Shown piece by piece: positions 27,794 to 37,900 of a stretch of 64,000 nucleotides of DNA (position 1 is the stretch's first letter; each line of letters begins with the position of its first letter). A program made the position numbers and the translations under genes. Where the stretch lies: assembly GCF_016102285.1 (NCBI RefSeq), contig NZ_JACFOY010000001.1:62001-126000 (forward strand), written 5' to 3'. This stretch comes from Bartonella sp. M0177. Lineage in GTDB: Bacteria > Pseudomonadota > Alphaproteobacteria > Rhizobiales > Rhizobiaceae. A model generated the notes under the pieces. The model was not told where the DNA came from and made no database searches. It saw only the letters and a list, made by a program, of their open reading frames with translations.

Positions 27794-28261
27794 ATGGATC
27801 TTAGTGATTTGATAGCACCGGAAGCGGTTATTCCTGCCCTTAAGGCAAATTCCAAAAAACAGGTTTTGCAAATTATGGCGGAAAAAGCAGCCTCTCTGAC
27901 CGGTCTTGACGAGCGAACAGTGCTTGATACGGTACTTCAACGTGAAAAACTCGGTTCGACCGGCGTTGGCAATGGCATTGCCATTCCTCATAGCAAGCTT
28001 GCCAATGTCGACCACATTATCGGTGTTTTTGCCCGCCTTGAAACACCGGTCGATTTTGAAGCGCTTGATGATGAACCGGTTGATCTGGTTTTCTTGCTTC
28101 TGGTTCCTGAGAGCGCGGGTGCCGATCATTTAAAGGCACTTTCAAGGATTGCCCGCGTTTTGCGTGATAATGATATGGTACAAAAATTACGCAATACGCG
28201 TGATGCGGCTGCCATCCATACTTTTTTGACACAGCATCCGGCCGCGTCGAACGCTGCATAA
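27794..28261 (+). CDS. ptsN: Nitrogen-related PTS enzyme IIA
   Basis: 155 residues from MDLSDLIAPEAVIPAL, with AAAGGAAACC upstream; an upstream ATG at 27701 would read through the hairpin and is less likely. The phosphorylated histidine is in GIAIPHSKL near residue 65. EIIA-Ntr is a regulatory phosphocarrier in the PTS-Ntr branch, influencing potassium, nitrogen and envelope functions; it does not import sugar. A strong terminator follows. Confidence 0.94.
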   Translation: MDLSDLIAPEAVIPALKANSKKQVLQIMAEKAASLTGLDERTVLDTVLQREKLGSTGVGNGIAIPHSKLANVDHIIGVFARLETPVDFEALDDEPVDLVFLLLVPESAGADHLKALSRIARVLRDNDMVQKLRNTRDAAAIHTFLTQHPAASNAA

Positions 28262-28288
28262 TATACCGGCTTGATATAACGGCTTGCG

Positions 28289-28318
28289 CCCGCATGAACT
28301 TTTCATGCGGGTTTTTTT
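28289..28318 (+). terminator. Intrinsic terminator after ptsN
   Basis: CCCGCATGAA, a CTT loop and TTCATGCGGG form a 10-bp stem followed directly by seven T, 27 bases after the ptsN stop. It ends the lptC-to-ptsN region. Confidence 0.95.
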
Positions 28319-28452
28319 CTTTTTGTCAGGAAATTTTTGCATGCAAAGCTTTTGCCAATTATCGTGAGTTGACCGGCAAAGAAGCGGCTGATAGGCTCTT
28401 ATCGCCGGATTTGTGTTTTGTTGTCGGGCAATTTCAATGGCAGGATAAAATA

Positions 28453-28953
28453 ATGACCTCTTTGGCCCATCAGAATGATGATCGCTTTCGTGAGCCGGGC
28501 ATCGCAGCTCCGCTTACTTTCCTCATTATGTTTGTTTTTTTCATCTATGGCGCGTTATTGGTCGGTCTCCTCGGTTTATCGAACTGGATTATCCATGCAT
28601 GGAATTTGACATTTTTTAGTAATCTCGGAAATTTCGGCGTATTTCTTCTGGCCATTATTATACCGGCTCTATGGGCGGTTATTGTTGGTATTTGTGCCTC
28701 TATTCCTTATTATATCCTACGCTCGCGCGGGCACTATCTTATGGCCTCGAAAGTCGCAACGATCATTGTTTTGGCAATGTTCCATATCTTTGCTCTTCCT
28801 TGGATTTTATGGCCAATGGTGCGTCGCGGTTCGCCAAAATTACGGCATAAACGCATTGAAAAACTGCGCCAGATGGTGAGAGACGGAAAGATGAAAGACC
28901 GGCTGGCCGAGCGTCATCAACGGCTATTGGCTCGCGGATATCAATTTTCGTGA
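28453..28953 (+). CDS. Conserved inner-membrane protein of unknown function
   Basis: 166 residues from MTSLAHQNDDRFREPG; an earlier in-frame ATG at 28294 lies inside the ptsN terminator and is rejected. AGGA lies 11 bases before the chosen start. Three hydrophobic stretches are seen: LTFLIMFVFFIYGALLVGLL, FGVFLLAIIIPALWAVIVGI and ATIIVLAMFHIFALPWILW. The tail after them is strongly basic (RRGSPKLRHKRIEKLRQMVR) and probably cytoplasmic. I do not recognise the family, and the neighbours do not suggest a role. Confidence 0.6.
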   Translation: MTSLAHQNDDRFREPGIAAPLTFLIMFVFFIYGALLVGLLGLSNWIIHAWNLTFFSNLGNFGVFLLAIIIPALWAVIVGICASIPYYILRSRGHYLMASKVATIIVLAMFHIFALPWILWPMVRRGSPKLRHKRIEKLRQMVRDGKMKDRLAERHQRLLARGYQFS

Positions 28954-29302
28954 ACCGGTTTCAAGGCTTCTTTGCCGTTTCAAAGTCTTTTGGCAAGTCT
29001 TACGTTTTTTGGTTAGCTCCAAATAACAGAGCTTAAGAAAGGCGCTTAAAAATTTTTTGAAATGGTATCACGAAAAGATAGTTTCAATTTTTAAAGCTAA
29101 AAAGTTTTATCCGTTTGGTTGTATGCTCGGAACATAGGCGCGCGACAAAACATTGTGTCGGGTCATCTTCAGGCTCAAATCGGGTAATTTCCAGACTTAA
29201 AAAAGTCCAGGCTTGGAAAAATATATCGGGCGCGCTTTACAAAAAATTTGCCAATCGGAAAAATAAAAAATACCGGCGATAAAAAGCAGGACAATCAAGA
29301 CA
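28954..29302. other. Intergenic region between convergent membrane-protein genes
   Basis: About 350 bases, AT-rich. No supported frame on either strand. The only clear element is the minus-strand terminator at its right end. Confidence 0.4.
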
Positions 29303-29338
29303 GAAAAAACCGGGTAATGCATATTTTGCAAACCCGGT
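29303..29338 (-). terminator. Intrinsic terminator for the rlmN-membrane protein unit
   Basis: On the minus strand, ACCGGGT, a 16-base loop and ACCCGGT are followed by six T. It starts 22 bases past the stop of the small membrane-protein gene. Confidence 0.8.
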
Positions 29339-29359
29339 CACATCATGTATTTGCGAAAC

Positions 29360-29791
29360 CTAGTCGTTTTTGAGGTTTGCCAGTGTGCGACGGTTATAAC
29401 GGCGGGGTGTAATACACCAGTAAACACCGCCGGAAACCAAAGAAGCAACGAGGTTGATGACAGTTTCACCGAAAGAAAGCGCCATTCCGGAGGCCCATAG
29501 GGAAATGAAATAAAGGATAGCAGCGATAACGGCAGCCAATAGATAATAATGCATTTTGTAGAAATGCCGGTATTCGCCATAAATAATTGCCAGAATGAAG
29601 ACAACGCCCACAATCATGAAATGCGGTGGAACAGCATAAAGAGGATTATTCGGCGATAACATATCGTGTAATGTTACATCAGGTTCGAGGAACAATACCG
29701 TCAATCCGATTTGCACAATCATAAATGCGGCTTCGGCAAAGATACAACCGACTAAAATCCATGTAATGTGAAATGCTGTAATACTTTTCAT
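29360..29791 (-). CDS. Small polytopic membrane protein of unknown function
   Basis: 143 residues with four probable membrane helices (ITWILVGCIFAEAAFMIVQI, FMIVGVVFILAIIYG, YYLLAAVIAAILYFISLW and INLVASLVSGGVYWCI) and a basic tail RRYNRRTLANLKND. The ATG at 29791 has AGGA six bases upstream, better than the upstream start at 29815. It follows rlmN by 26 bases on the same strand and ends at a terminator, so it is probably co-transcribed with rlmN. The family is not recognised. Confidence 0.65.
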   Translation of the reverse strand: MKSITAFHITWILVGCIFAEAAFMIVQIGLTVLFLEPDVTLHDMLSPNNPLYAVPPHFMIVGVVFILAIIYGEYRHFYKMHYYLLAAVIAAILYFISLWASGMALSFGETVINLVASLVSGGVYWCITPRRYNRRTLANLKND

Positions 29792-29817
29792 GTCACTTCC
29801 TATTCGAGCCACCATTT

Positions 29818-31047
29818 TCAGTCACCATGTCCGGCAATCATCATGGCTTCAAGTTTTAACCGTTCCGATTTTCTTAAACGTTCCGACTGTGATTTGAGTT
29901 GCCCGCAAGCAGCAAGAATGTCCCGTCCACGCGGCGTCCTTATCGGTGAAGCATAACCGGCCTGATTGATTAAATCGGCAAACCGCTCAATTTGTTCCCA
30001 ATCGGAGCACTGATAATTGCTTCCCGGCCAGGGATTGAAGGGAATAAGGTTGATTTTTGCAGGTATGCCTTTCAGAAGTTTGATCAAACCTCTGGCATCG
30101 TCAAGGCTGTCATTCACATCCTTGAGCATGACATATTCAAAGGTTATCCGTTTGGCGTTTGATAGTCCCGGATAAGCACGGCATGCGTCAAGCAATTCGG
30201 CCAAAGGATATTTTTTATTGATAGGAACCAATATATCGCGCAATTCGTCGCGAACAGCGTGAAGCGATATGGCAAGCATCACGCCGATTTCTTCACCGGT
30301 TTTGAAGATTCCCGGTACAACGCCGGATGTCGACAAAGTGATACGCCGTTTTGAAAGCGACAACCCTTCCCCGTCCGAAGCAATAAGCAGCGCCTTTTTG
30401 ACCGCTTCAAAATTATAAAGCGGTTCGCCCATTCCCATCATGACGATATTGGTAATTTTGCGTCCCTCCGCCGGTACAATGGCACCATCAGGTGTGTCTT
30501 TATCGGGAAAATCGCCGAGCCGGTCGCGGGCTATCAGCAATTGGCCAAGAATTTCTTCAGCCGTGAGGTTACGAACCAGTTTTTGGGTGCCGGTATGGCA
30601 GAATGAACATGTCAAAGTACATCCCACTTGCGAGGACATGCACAAAGTGCCACGCCCCTCTTCGGGGATATAGACCATTTCGACTTCGACAGGTTTTCCG
30701 GCGCCACGGGCGGGAAAGCGCAACAACCATTTACGCGTACCATCTTTAGAAATCTGTTCTTCGACAATTTCCGGACGTGCAATGGAAAAATGTTTTTTCA
30801 TTTTTTCACGCATGTCCTTGGAAATATTGAACATGTCGTCGAAGTTGGAAACACCGCGTACATAAAGCCAATGCCAAAGCTGGCTAACCCGCATACGTGT
30901 CTGACGTTCCGGTACACCTATCTCTTGTAACGCGCTTGCCATTTCAGCACGCGACAAGCCAATAAGGGATGCTTTCGTTTCATCCATTCTGGCAGGGCGC
31001 AAAAGCGAAGTCGCGCCAATAGGTCTAAGATCGTAGGATACGCTCAT
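29818..31047 (-). CDS. rlmN: Dual-specificity 23S rRNA/tRNA adenine C2-methyltransferase
   Basis: 409 residues. A radical SAM enzyme that methylates A2503 of 23S rRNA and A37 of some tRNAs. The cluster-binding motif is [13 protein letters not shown] near residue 130, with SQVGC just before it. [10 protein letters not shown], the SAM-binding GEP region, is near 205, and the C-terminal catalytic cysteine region is DILAACGQL near 380. The ATG at 31047 has GGAAAG upstream; a TTG three codons earlier is less likely. Confidence 0.95.
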   Translation of the reverse strand: MSVSYDLRPIGATSLLRPARMDETKASLIGLSRAEMASALQEIGVPERQTRMRVSQLWHWLYVRGVSNFDDMFNISKDMREKMKKHFSIARPEIVEEQISKDGTRKWLLRFPARGAGKPVEVEMVYIPEEGRGTLCMSSQVGCTLTCSFCHTGTQKLVRNLTAEEILGQLLIARDRLGDFPDKDTPDGAIVPAEGRKITNIVMMGMGEPLYNFEAVKKALLIASDGEGLSLSKRRITLSTSGVVPGIFKTGEEIGVMLAISLHAVRDELRDILVPINKKYPLAELLDACRAYPGLSNAKRITFEYVMLKDVNDSLDDARGLIKLLKGIPAKINLIPFNPWPGSNYQCSDWEQIERFADLINQAGYASPIRTPRGRDILAACGQLKSQSERLRKSERLKLEAMMIAGHGD

Positions 31048-31197
31048 ACTTTCCAAAGCTCTGAATAAAGTTCTGTCTTGGCGGATTTAGCATAAAAGCA
31101 AGCCAACGTCACCACACTTATGCGCCATAAAACGAGCACCGCACCATGACAATATCATGATGCAGTGTCGAAACGGGGAAAAATTGAAAAATTCGTG

Positions 31198-31695
31198 TTA
31201 TTTGCATTTCTGTGCAGCGTTGAGAGCTGCGGTAATTCCCTTCAAGGAATAGGTATAGCTTGTATTTGTTCCACGCTGGGAAACAGCTTTGACAGAAAGA
31301 TTGGAACCATTTTTCATGGCTGCAACAAGTTGACTTTCGGTCGCTGGCGATGCTGCCCAGGCAGAGGAATCCTTGGTAAAGAATTCGAAATTTTTGCCAT
31401 CGACAGAAACGGTCACTTTGTCCTTCAGGGCATAGCCTGCCATGAATTGCGGCTCATAAGTAACCGGATTGCCTGCACGTTTGCTGACGAGGAAATAATT
31501 ATCGCCATGGTTGACCGACTTGGGTTCTGCAGTAATCGGGGCGGAAAGCACATAACATACTGTACTGTTTCCTGATTTATAAGAATAGGCACCCCATGCA
31601 TCAAATTGGTTGATGCGTGTAGGTGTCTGTGCCGAAGCAGTTCCGGCAACTCCCATAATCAAGACAGACGCAGCAACAAAAATTTTTCCAAACAT
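31198..31695 (-). CDS. IalB-family secreted protein
   Basis: 165 residues with a clear signal peptide (MFGKIFVAASVLIMGVAGTA, cleavage after ASA). The mature domain follows the invasion-associated locus B family: FDAWGAYSY near residue 32, VCYVLSAPITAEPKS, YFLVSKRAG, and a C-terminal VKAVSQRGTNTSYTYSLKG. The founding member assists erythrocyte invasion by Bartonella, but the family is widespread in non-pathogenic Hyphomicrobiales, so an envelope role is the safer statement. It is a stand-alone gene with paralogues expected elsewhere in the genome. Confidence 0.85.
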   Translation of the reverse strand: MFGKIFVAASVLIMGVAGTASAQTPTRINQFDAWGAYSYKSGNSTVCYVLSAPITAEPKSVNHGDNYFLVSKRAGNPVTYEPQFMAGYALKDKVTVSVDGKNFEFFTKDSSAWAASPATESQLVAAMKNGSNLSVKAVSQRGTNTSYTYSLKGITAALNAAQKCK

Positions 31696-31875
31696 CGTAT
31701 ACTCAGCTCACTTTTTGTTTTCTATTGGCAAAGCCGGATGGCTTCAAACCGGCGATTTTTCAAAAATCAGCATATCATTCTCACAACATGCTTTCAGTGT
31801 TACATGCAATTTTGACTAGTTTATGGTTACCAAAAAGTGAAGTTTTGTCCGGAAATTGCAATTTTTAATGAAAAA

Positions 31876-32265
31876 CTATTTTTTTGGCGTTTCAATCGGG
31901 GCCTTTTCCAGAGCTTTTCGTGCAGCCTGATAATGTGCGTCGGTGATGTGGGCGCGCACTGCCGAGATCGCAATTGTAAGGACTGCAATATCGTCGGTGA
32001 AACCGATGACAGCCAACATATCGGGGATAAGATCGAAAGGCATTACAAAATAGGCGAGTGCTGCAAGAAGAATGCCGCGTACACGTGTCGGTGTTTGAGG
32101 GTCAAATGCGCAATAATAACTGGCAACGACATCTTCCATAAAAGGAATGTGTCCAGCGGCTTTGCGAACTGTTTTCCAGAAAGCCGCCCTTACTTTCGCA
32201 GCACGACTTTTTTGCGTTTCTTCTGATTCGGGCTTCAAAATTTTTTCGATTGTTGTTTTGTCCAT
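31876..32265 (-). CDS. YkvA family (DUF1232) membrane-associated protein
   Basis: 129 residues from MDKTTIEKIL. The DUF1232 core is FVMPFDLIPDMLAVIGFTDD near residue 75, a short hydrophobic hairpin typical of YkvA proteins. The N-terminal 50 residues are charged. The biochemical function of the family is unknown. It is divergent from the imuA promoter, with about 210 bases between the two starts. Confidence 0.8.
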   Translation of the reverse strand: MDKTTIEKILKPESEETQKSRAAKVRAAFWKTVRKAAGHIPFMEDVVASYYCAFDPQTPTRVRGILLAALAYFVMPFDLIPDMLAVIGFTDDIAVLTIAISAVRAHITDAHYQAARKALEKAPIETPKK

Positions 32266-32415
32266 CTTAAAATTCCGTCCGCAGAAATGCACTCAAACTA
32301 CGCTGCTTGGCAATGATAGAAGTAGGAAGTCGTGATAATTTTACAAGTTTTCTTTTTTCGGAAATATTATCGGGACGAATTTGAAAGCAGTGCTTTCTTT
32401 TACGAAAATCCGCTC

Positions 32416-32445
32416 TTGACTCTGATTTATATTCGATTCCATAAT
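32416..32445 (+). promoter_or_regulatory. Candidate sigma-70-type promoter of the imuA operon
   Basis: TTGACT and CATAAT are separated by 18 bases, ending one base before the LexA-type box and 33 bases before the imuA start. This arrangement lets a bound repressor block RNA polymerase. Confidence 0.65.
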
Positions 32446-32446
32446 A

Positions 32447-32461
32447 GAACAAAACAAGAAC
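32447..32461 (+). promoter_or_regulatory. LexA box of the imuA-imuB-dnaE2 cassette
   Basis: GAACAAAACAAGAAC matches the alphaproteobacterial LexA consensus GTTC-N7-GTTC (here read as its complement GAAC-N7-GAAC) exactly. It lies directly downstream of the -10 element and 17 bases upstream of the imuA ATG. Confidence 0.85.
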
Positions 32462-32477
32462 ATTGTGTGAGTCTTTT

Positions 32478-33299
32478 ATGCCGGATATAGCCCAATTACG
32501 CCGCCTCATTGCCCGCATGGAAGGAAAACCTGTCGCTTTTTCTATGGATGACAATAGGAAGGGCAAGGAAAAACATGCTCTTCCCGAAGGCTATTTCTAT
32601 CTCGGGCACGAAGAGGTGGATTTTGCGGCTGGTCCATTTCCCTCTTATGCCTTGCATGAAGTTATTTCCGGGCCTGCCGCCATGAATAGTGCGACCGGTT
32701 TTTCTCTCGGTCTTCTCAAGCGCAATGAAAAGGCAAACTGCCCATTCATCTGGCTGGAAGAAGAAAGCACAGAAATAGAATATGGCATTCCTTATCCTGT
32801 CGGGATTTCTGCTTTCGGACTTGATCCGGCGCGATTTATTCTGGTGCGTTGTCAAAAGGCCGAAGATGTTTTGAAAGCGGCTGATGATGCATTGGCAACG
32901 TCTCGTGTCGGCGGTTTGTTGTTAAGTCTTTCAGGTGCCTGTCGGGCGCTTGATTTTACGGCCACCCGACGTTTGCATCTGGCAGCAGAAAAAGCACATT
33001 CACCGGTTGTTCTGGTGCTTGGCAAAGAAGCTTTGAAAAACAGCAATGCTGCTACACGTTGGCAAGTCAAAGCAGCGCCTTCCGAAAGTTCGGGTGCAAA
33101 AGCACCGGGGCTAACCAATTATGATGTCACACTTTTGCGAAATAGGGCCGGATATACCGGACATTGGCTGATGCAATGGAACATCCATGACCAGATTTTT
33201 ACAAAACCCCAAGAAATACGGCTTAAACGACCGGCTCTATCTGGCACTCGCTTTTCCTCGCCTGCCGATAGACCGTCTGAAGACGGTTTTGCCGCCTGA
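32478..33299 (+). CDS. imuA: Mutasome accessory protein ImuA
   Basis: 273 residues. ImuA is a RecA/SulA-like protein needed for DnaE2-dependent damage-induced mutagenesis. The N-terminus MPDIAQLRRLIARMEG and the segment YALHEVISG fit the family, and the core has FIWLEEEST and RVGGLLLSLSG in a RecA-like fold. A Walker A lysine motif is not seen. The basic C-terminal tail extends over the start of imuB by 113 bases. The ATG is chosen for its position after the promoter and LexA box; the ribosome site is weak. Confidence 0.88.
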   Translation: MPDIAQLRRLIARMEGKPVAFSMDDNRKGKEKHALPEGYFYLGHEEVDFAAGPFPSYALHEVISGPAAMNSATGFSLGLLKRNEKANCPFIWLEEESTEIEYGIPYPVGISAFGLDPARFILVRCQKAEDVLKAADDALATSRVGGLLLSLSGACRALDFTATRRLHLAAEKAHSPVVLVLGKEALKNSNAATRWQVKAAPSESSGAKAPGLTNYDVTLLRNRAGYTGHWLMQWNIHDQIFTKPQEIRLKRPALSGTRFSSPADRPSEDGFAA

Positions 33300-34785
33300 A
33301 AAAGCACCGGATTTCACAAAACCTTTTGCAATTGTTGGCCGTTCTGTCCACGGATTGAGGCTCATTCATGTCAATGAGGCGGCGACACATGCCGGCCTTT
33401 ATCCGGGGCTTTCTTTAGTTCATGCACGCAGCCTTTGTGAAAGAATAGAAACAATCAATGAAGCAGAAGAGGCCGACAAGAACTATCTTCAATATCTCGC
33501 CCGAAATGCCGGACGGTTTACGCCACTTGTTGCCTATAGTCTTCCCTTTGGTTTGATACTTGATGTGACAGGCTGCGATCATCTTTTCGGGGGGCCACAA
33601 AAAATGCTCGAAAAAGTGACTGCTTATTATAAGGGGTTGGGGCTTGAGACACTCTCGGCACTGACAATAACACCGGCAGCCGCGCGGGCTTTTGCCCGTT
33701 TCGGTGTCAACCGTTTTGTCACAAAAGAAGATTTTGTTTTAACATTGGATCGGTTGAAATTACCGGCACTTGAAGCAAAGCCGGATGTCCAAATGGCACT
33801 TCGCCGTGCCGGATTTTATTATCTGAAAGATATTCAGGCGGTTTCACCAAAAGCACTGGCTGCGCGCTTCGGCGAAGTTTTGCCTGCCCGACTTGATGCG
33901 CTTTATGGAAAAAGACAGGAGCCGCTTTCATTCATAAATCCGCCCCCATCCCTTTATTTGTCATTACGTTTGGAAGAGCCATTGATTGATGTAACAATGG
34001 TTGAAAAACAATTTTTTGTTCTGGCAAAAGAATTTTTTAAGCGTCTGACGAAGCTCGGTCTGGGGTGTTTGATGATAAACATTATCCTTTATCGGGTTGA
34101 TGGACATATTGACCGGATAGGCATCGAGACCGGTCGCCCTTTGAGTGACCCTGTACAATTCCTGTCGCTTCTTGAGGAACGGCTGAAAAGCTTGAAAACG
34201 CCGCTCGATGCGGGATATGGCTATGATACATTGGCACTTTCGGTAAGTCGTTCTGCTCCCCTTCGCCCCCTTCAGACAGGCCTTGTCGATGATGATCTCG
34301 AACCGGCAGAAATCGGGCAACTGGTTGATCGGCTTTCAACCCGTCTGGGGGCAGATCATGTTCTGGTTGCCGGTACAAAAGAAAGTCATATTCCCGAATA
34401 TGCAGCTTTTTGGGGGGTAGCGCAGCACCATAAACCGCACACCGAAGCTTTGAAAGCTTTGGATGCACAATTGAAGGCACAAGGATTTTCCTCTCTTCAT
34501 CCCAATCCGCCAGAACGGCCTATCAGGCTTTTTTGTCCGCCACAGCCCATTGATGTCATTGCTGCTTTGCCGGATGATCCGCCAGCTTCTTTTCGCTGGC
34601 GAAGGGTTGTCCATAAAATCCGCCTTGCCGAAGGGCCTGAACGTATCAGTGCCGAATGGTGGAAACATTCGGGTCCCGACCGTGATTATTATCGCGTGGA
34701 AGATGAAAATGGCGAACGTTTCTGGATATTCCGTTATGGCGAATATCCGAAAACAAAATGGTTTTTGCATGGCTTATTTGCCTGA
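33187..34785 (+). CDS. imuB: Y-family polymerase-like mutasome protein ImuB
   Basis: 532 residues. ImuB resembles Y-family polymerases but family members lack the catalytic acidic residues and act as a hub that links DnaE2, ImuA and the beta clamp. The start region LYLALAFPRLPIDRL and GRSVHGLRLIHVNEAATHAG are typical, as is the later GLETLSALTITPAAARAFARF. No other start codon exists downstream before the conserved region, so the ATG at 33187 inside imuA is the best choice. The unusual overlap implies coupled translation. Confidence 0.9.
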   Translation: MTRFLQNPKKYGLNDRLYLALAFPRLPIDRLKTVLPPEKAPDFTKPFAIVGRSVHGLRLIHVNEAATHAGLYPGLSLVHARSLCERIETINEAEEADKNYLQYLARNAGRFTPLVAYSLPFGLILDVTGCDHLFGGPQKMLEKVTAYYKGLGLETLSALTITPAAARAFARFGVNRFVTKEDFVLTLDRLKLPALEAKPDVQMALRRAGFYYLKDIQAVSPKALAARFGEVLPARLDALYGKRQEPLSFINPPPSLYLSLRLEEPLIDVTMVEKQFFVLAKEFFKRLTKLGLGCLMINIILYRVDGHIDRIGIETGRPLSDPVQFLSLLEERLKSLKTPLDAGYGYDTLALSVSRSAPLRPLQTGLVDDDLEPAEIGQLVDRLSTRLGADHVLVAGTKESHIPEYAAFWGVAQHHKPHTEALKALDAQLKAQGFSSLHPNPPERPIRLFCPPQPIDVIAALPDDPPASFRWRRVVHKIRLAEGPERISAEWWKHSGPDRDYYRVEDENGERFWIFRYGEYPKTKWFLHGLFA

Positions 34786-34965
34786 AATCTTTCAGCTTTC
34801 AGAAGTTTTAAAGGCAAAATCCAAGGCATCTATTCCGGCTCGTTCTATCCGACAAATGGCAGCTCGTTTTTTTGAAAAACATGTCTTTGCGGCGGGCAAA
34901 AAATCTTTCCTCCAAGAAACGACTAGACAAAATCAAGAAAGGACCGGACAAAATAAGGCATCAAC

Positions 34966-37900
34966 ATGTTTGCATTGTCTGTAAGAAGCAATTTTTCGTT
35001 TTTAAAAGGGGCTTCCCATCCCGAAGAACTGGTGGGCGAGGCGGCACGTCTCCACTATGCCGGCATCGGCATTGCCGATGAAAACACATTGGCCGGTGTG
35101 GTTCGCGGGTTTGCCATGGCACGGGAAGTTTTAAAACTTGACCCTTCATTCCGCTATCTTGTCGGTTGCCGGCTGGTGTTTTCGGATGGAACGCCGGATC
35201 TTGTTGTCTATCCACGAGACAGAAAAGCTTATGGCATGTTGTGCCGGATGTTGAGTGAAGGAAAAGCAAAATCCGGCGAAAAAGGAGCCTGCCAATTAAA
35301 GTTTGAAGATTTTTTATTTCGTGCGCGCGGTTTCCAGATCATTGTTACAGATGGCGAAAAACTGGAAGACACGTTGAAAAATTTGCAACAAGTGGCAAAG
35401 GGGCAAGTCTTTCTTGGTTTGCCGATGAATTTTACCGGCAAGGATGCCCGTTATAGTGAATATCTGGCAAGAATGGCCAAAAACTTTAACGTCGGCCTCA
35501 TTGCTGCTGCCGATATTCTCTATCACAGTGAAGAAAGGCGCATTTTACAAGATATTTTAACAGCAATCCGCCTTCATAAAACAATTGACGAAGCAGGCTT
35601 TGCGCGTGAAGCCAATAGCGAAAAATATCTGAAACCGGTGAAAGAAATAGAACGGCTTTATCGGAATTTTTCCGGAGCAATCAAGACGCAACAGGATTTT
35701 GTAGCCCCCATTTCCTTTTCACTTGATGACCTTTCCTATTCCTATCCGGACGAGCCGGTTCCTGCTGGTAAAACGTCCCAATCCTATCTGGAAGAATTGA
35801 CCTGGAAAGGCATGGCTGAAAGGTTTCCAAAAACTGCTTATGAGAGTGTAAAACCACTTCTGGAAAAAGAATTGAAGCTTATCAAGAAACTTCGCTATGC
35901 TCCCTATTTTCTGACTGTTTATGACATTGTCAGTTTTGCAAAATCGCAAGGCATTCTTTGTCAGGGGCGCGGTTCGGCCGCCAATTCGGCGGTATGTTTC
36001 TGTTTGGGCATTACCAATGTCAATCCGCAACAGATTGATCTGTTGTTTGAACGGTTTATTTCCGAAGAACGTAACGAGCCACCCGATATTGATGTCGATT
36101 TCGAGCATGAGCGGCGCGAAGAAGTGATGCAATATATCTATCGCCGTTATGGTCGCCATAGAGCTGCAATTGTTGCAACGGTCATCTGTTATCGCAGTCG
36201 CAGTGCTATTCGCGATGTCGGCAAAGCTTTGGGGTTGAGCGAAGATATTATAGGAGCGATTGCCTCGACTGTCTGGGGGACATCCGGCAAAAAAGTGAGC
36301 GATGAGGAGATTGCTCAAAGAGGCCTTGATCCTGCAAACCGGATGATTGGTTTGACGGTGCGTCTTGCTCATGAATTGGTCGGCTTTCCAAGACATTTGT
36401 CGCAGCATGTCGGCGGTTTTGTTTTGACCGAGCAAAGGCTTGACGAAACCGTGCCGATCGGCCCTGCTGCCATGAAAGACCGCAGCTTCATCGAGTGGGA
36501 TAAAGATGACATAGATACCGTCAAATTGATGAAGGTCGATATTTTGTCTTTGGGTATGTTGACCTTGATCCGCAAAGCTTTTGATCTTTTGAAACGTCAT
36601 AAAAATATCAGCCATGGCTTGCATGATGTGCCGCGGGAAGATGAAAGCGTCTATAAAATGTTGTCGAAAGGCGACTCAATCGGAGTTTTTCAGGTTGAAA
36701 GCCGGGCACAAATGAACATGTTGCCGCGATTGAAACCGAAACAATTCTACGATCTGGTCATTGAAGTGGCTATTGTCCGCCCCGGCCCGATACAGGGCGA
36801 TATGGTGCACCCCTATTTGCGCCGTCGCAACCATATGGAAAAGGTTGTTTATCCCTCACCGTCACCACAATTCGGCCCGCCTGACGAATTGCAACGTGTT
36901 CTGGGAAAAACTTTGGGCGTGCCGCTTTTTCAGGAACAGGCAATGCGCATTGCCATAGAAGCTGCCAAATTTACTCCCGATGAAGCCAATCTTTTGCGCC
37001 GTGCCATGGCAACATTCCGGCGGGTGGGAACCATTCATACCATGCAGGCAAAAATGGTCGAGGGAATGGTCAGGCGAGGTTACAAGCGCGATTTTGCCGA
37101 AAATTGTTTCAAGCAGATTGAAGGTTTCGGCGAATATGGTTTTCCTGAAAGCCATGCTGCAAGCTTTGCCCACCTTGTTTATGTTTCAGCTTGGCTCAAA
37201 TGTCATCATCCGGAAATTTTTGCGACTGCTCTTCTTAATTCCCAACCTATGGGGTTTTATGCCCCCGCCCAGATTATTCGGGATGCCCGCAATCATGGTG
37301 TCGAGGTTTTGCCGGTCGATGTCAATCATAGCCATTATGACCATTGTCTGGAAAAAAATGGCAACGGTTTTTCCTTGCGATTGGGGTTTCGTCAAATCAA
37401 CGGTTTTGCCATTGAATGGGGAAAAAGAATCGAGCTTCAACAGGCTGAAGGGCCGTTTTCTTCGATTGAAGAATTGCATCGTCGGGTGATGTTACCAAAA
37501 CGCGCCTTCGAGCTTCTTGCCGATGCCGATTGTTTCTTAAGTATCAATAAAGAGCGGCGCTCGGCTTTATGGGCAGTGCGCCGTTTGCCCGATCATGGAA
37601 ATTTGCCATTATTTGCGGCAGCACAACAATCCGATCTCGGTGAGGAAGAGCCGCTTATCTTTACGCCGATGAAATTGAGCGAACATGTTATTACCGATTA
37701 TGAAACAACACGCTTGTCGCTCAAAGCCCATCCGTTGAGTTTTTTGCGAAACGAACTTGTGAAAAAGGGTGTGCTTACCTGTCATGACGCAATGGAAATT
37801 GCAGGAGGCTCTTCTGCAACAATTGCCGGTATTGTTACAGTCCGGCAAAAGCCCGGCAGTGCCAAGGGGGTGGTCTTTTTGACAATGGAAGATGAAAGCG

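Noticed and set aside
35719..36624. 301-codon frame antisense to dnaE2
   Set aside because: Lies fully within a conserved polymerase gene and shows no family features.
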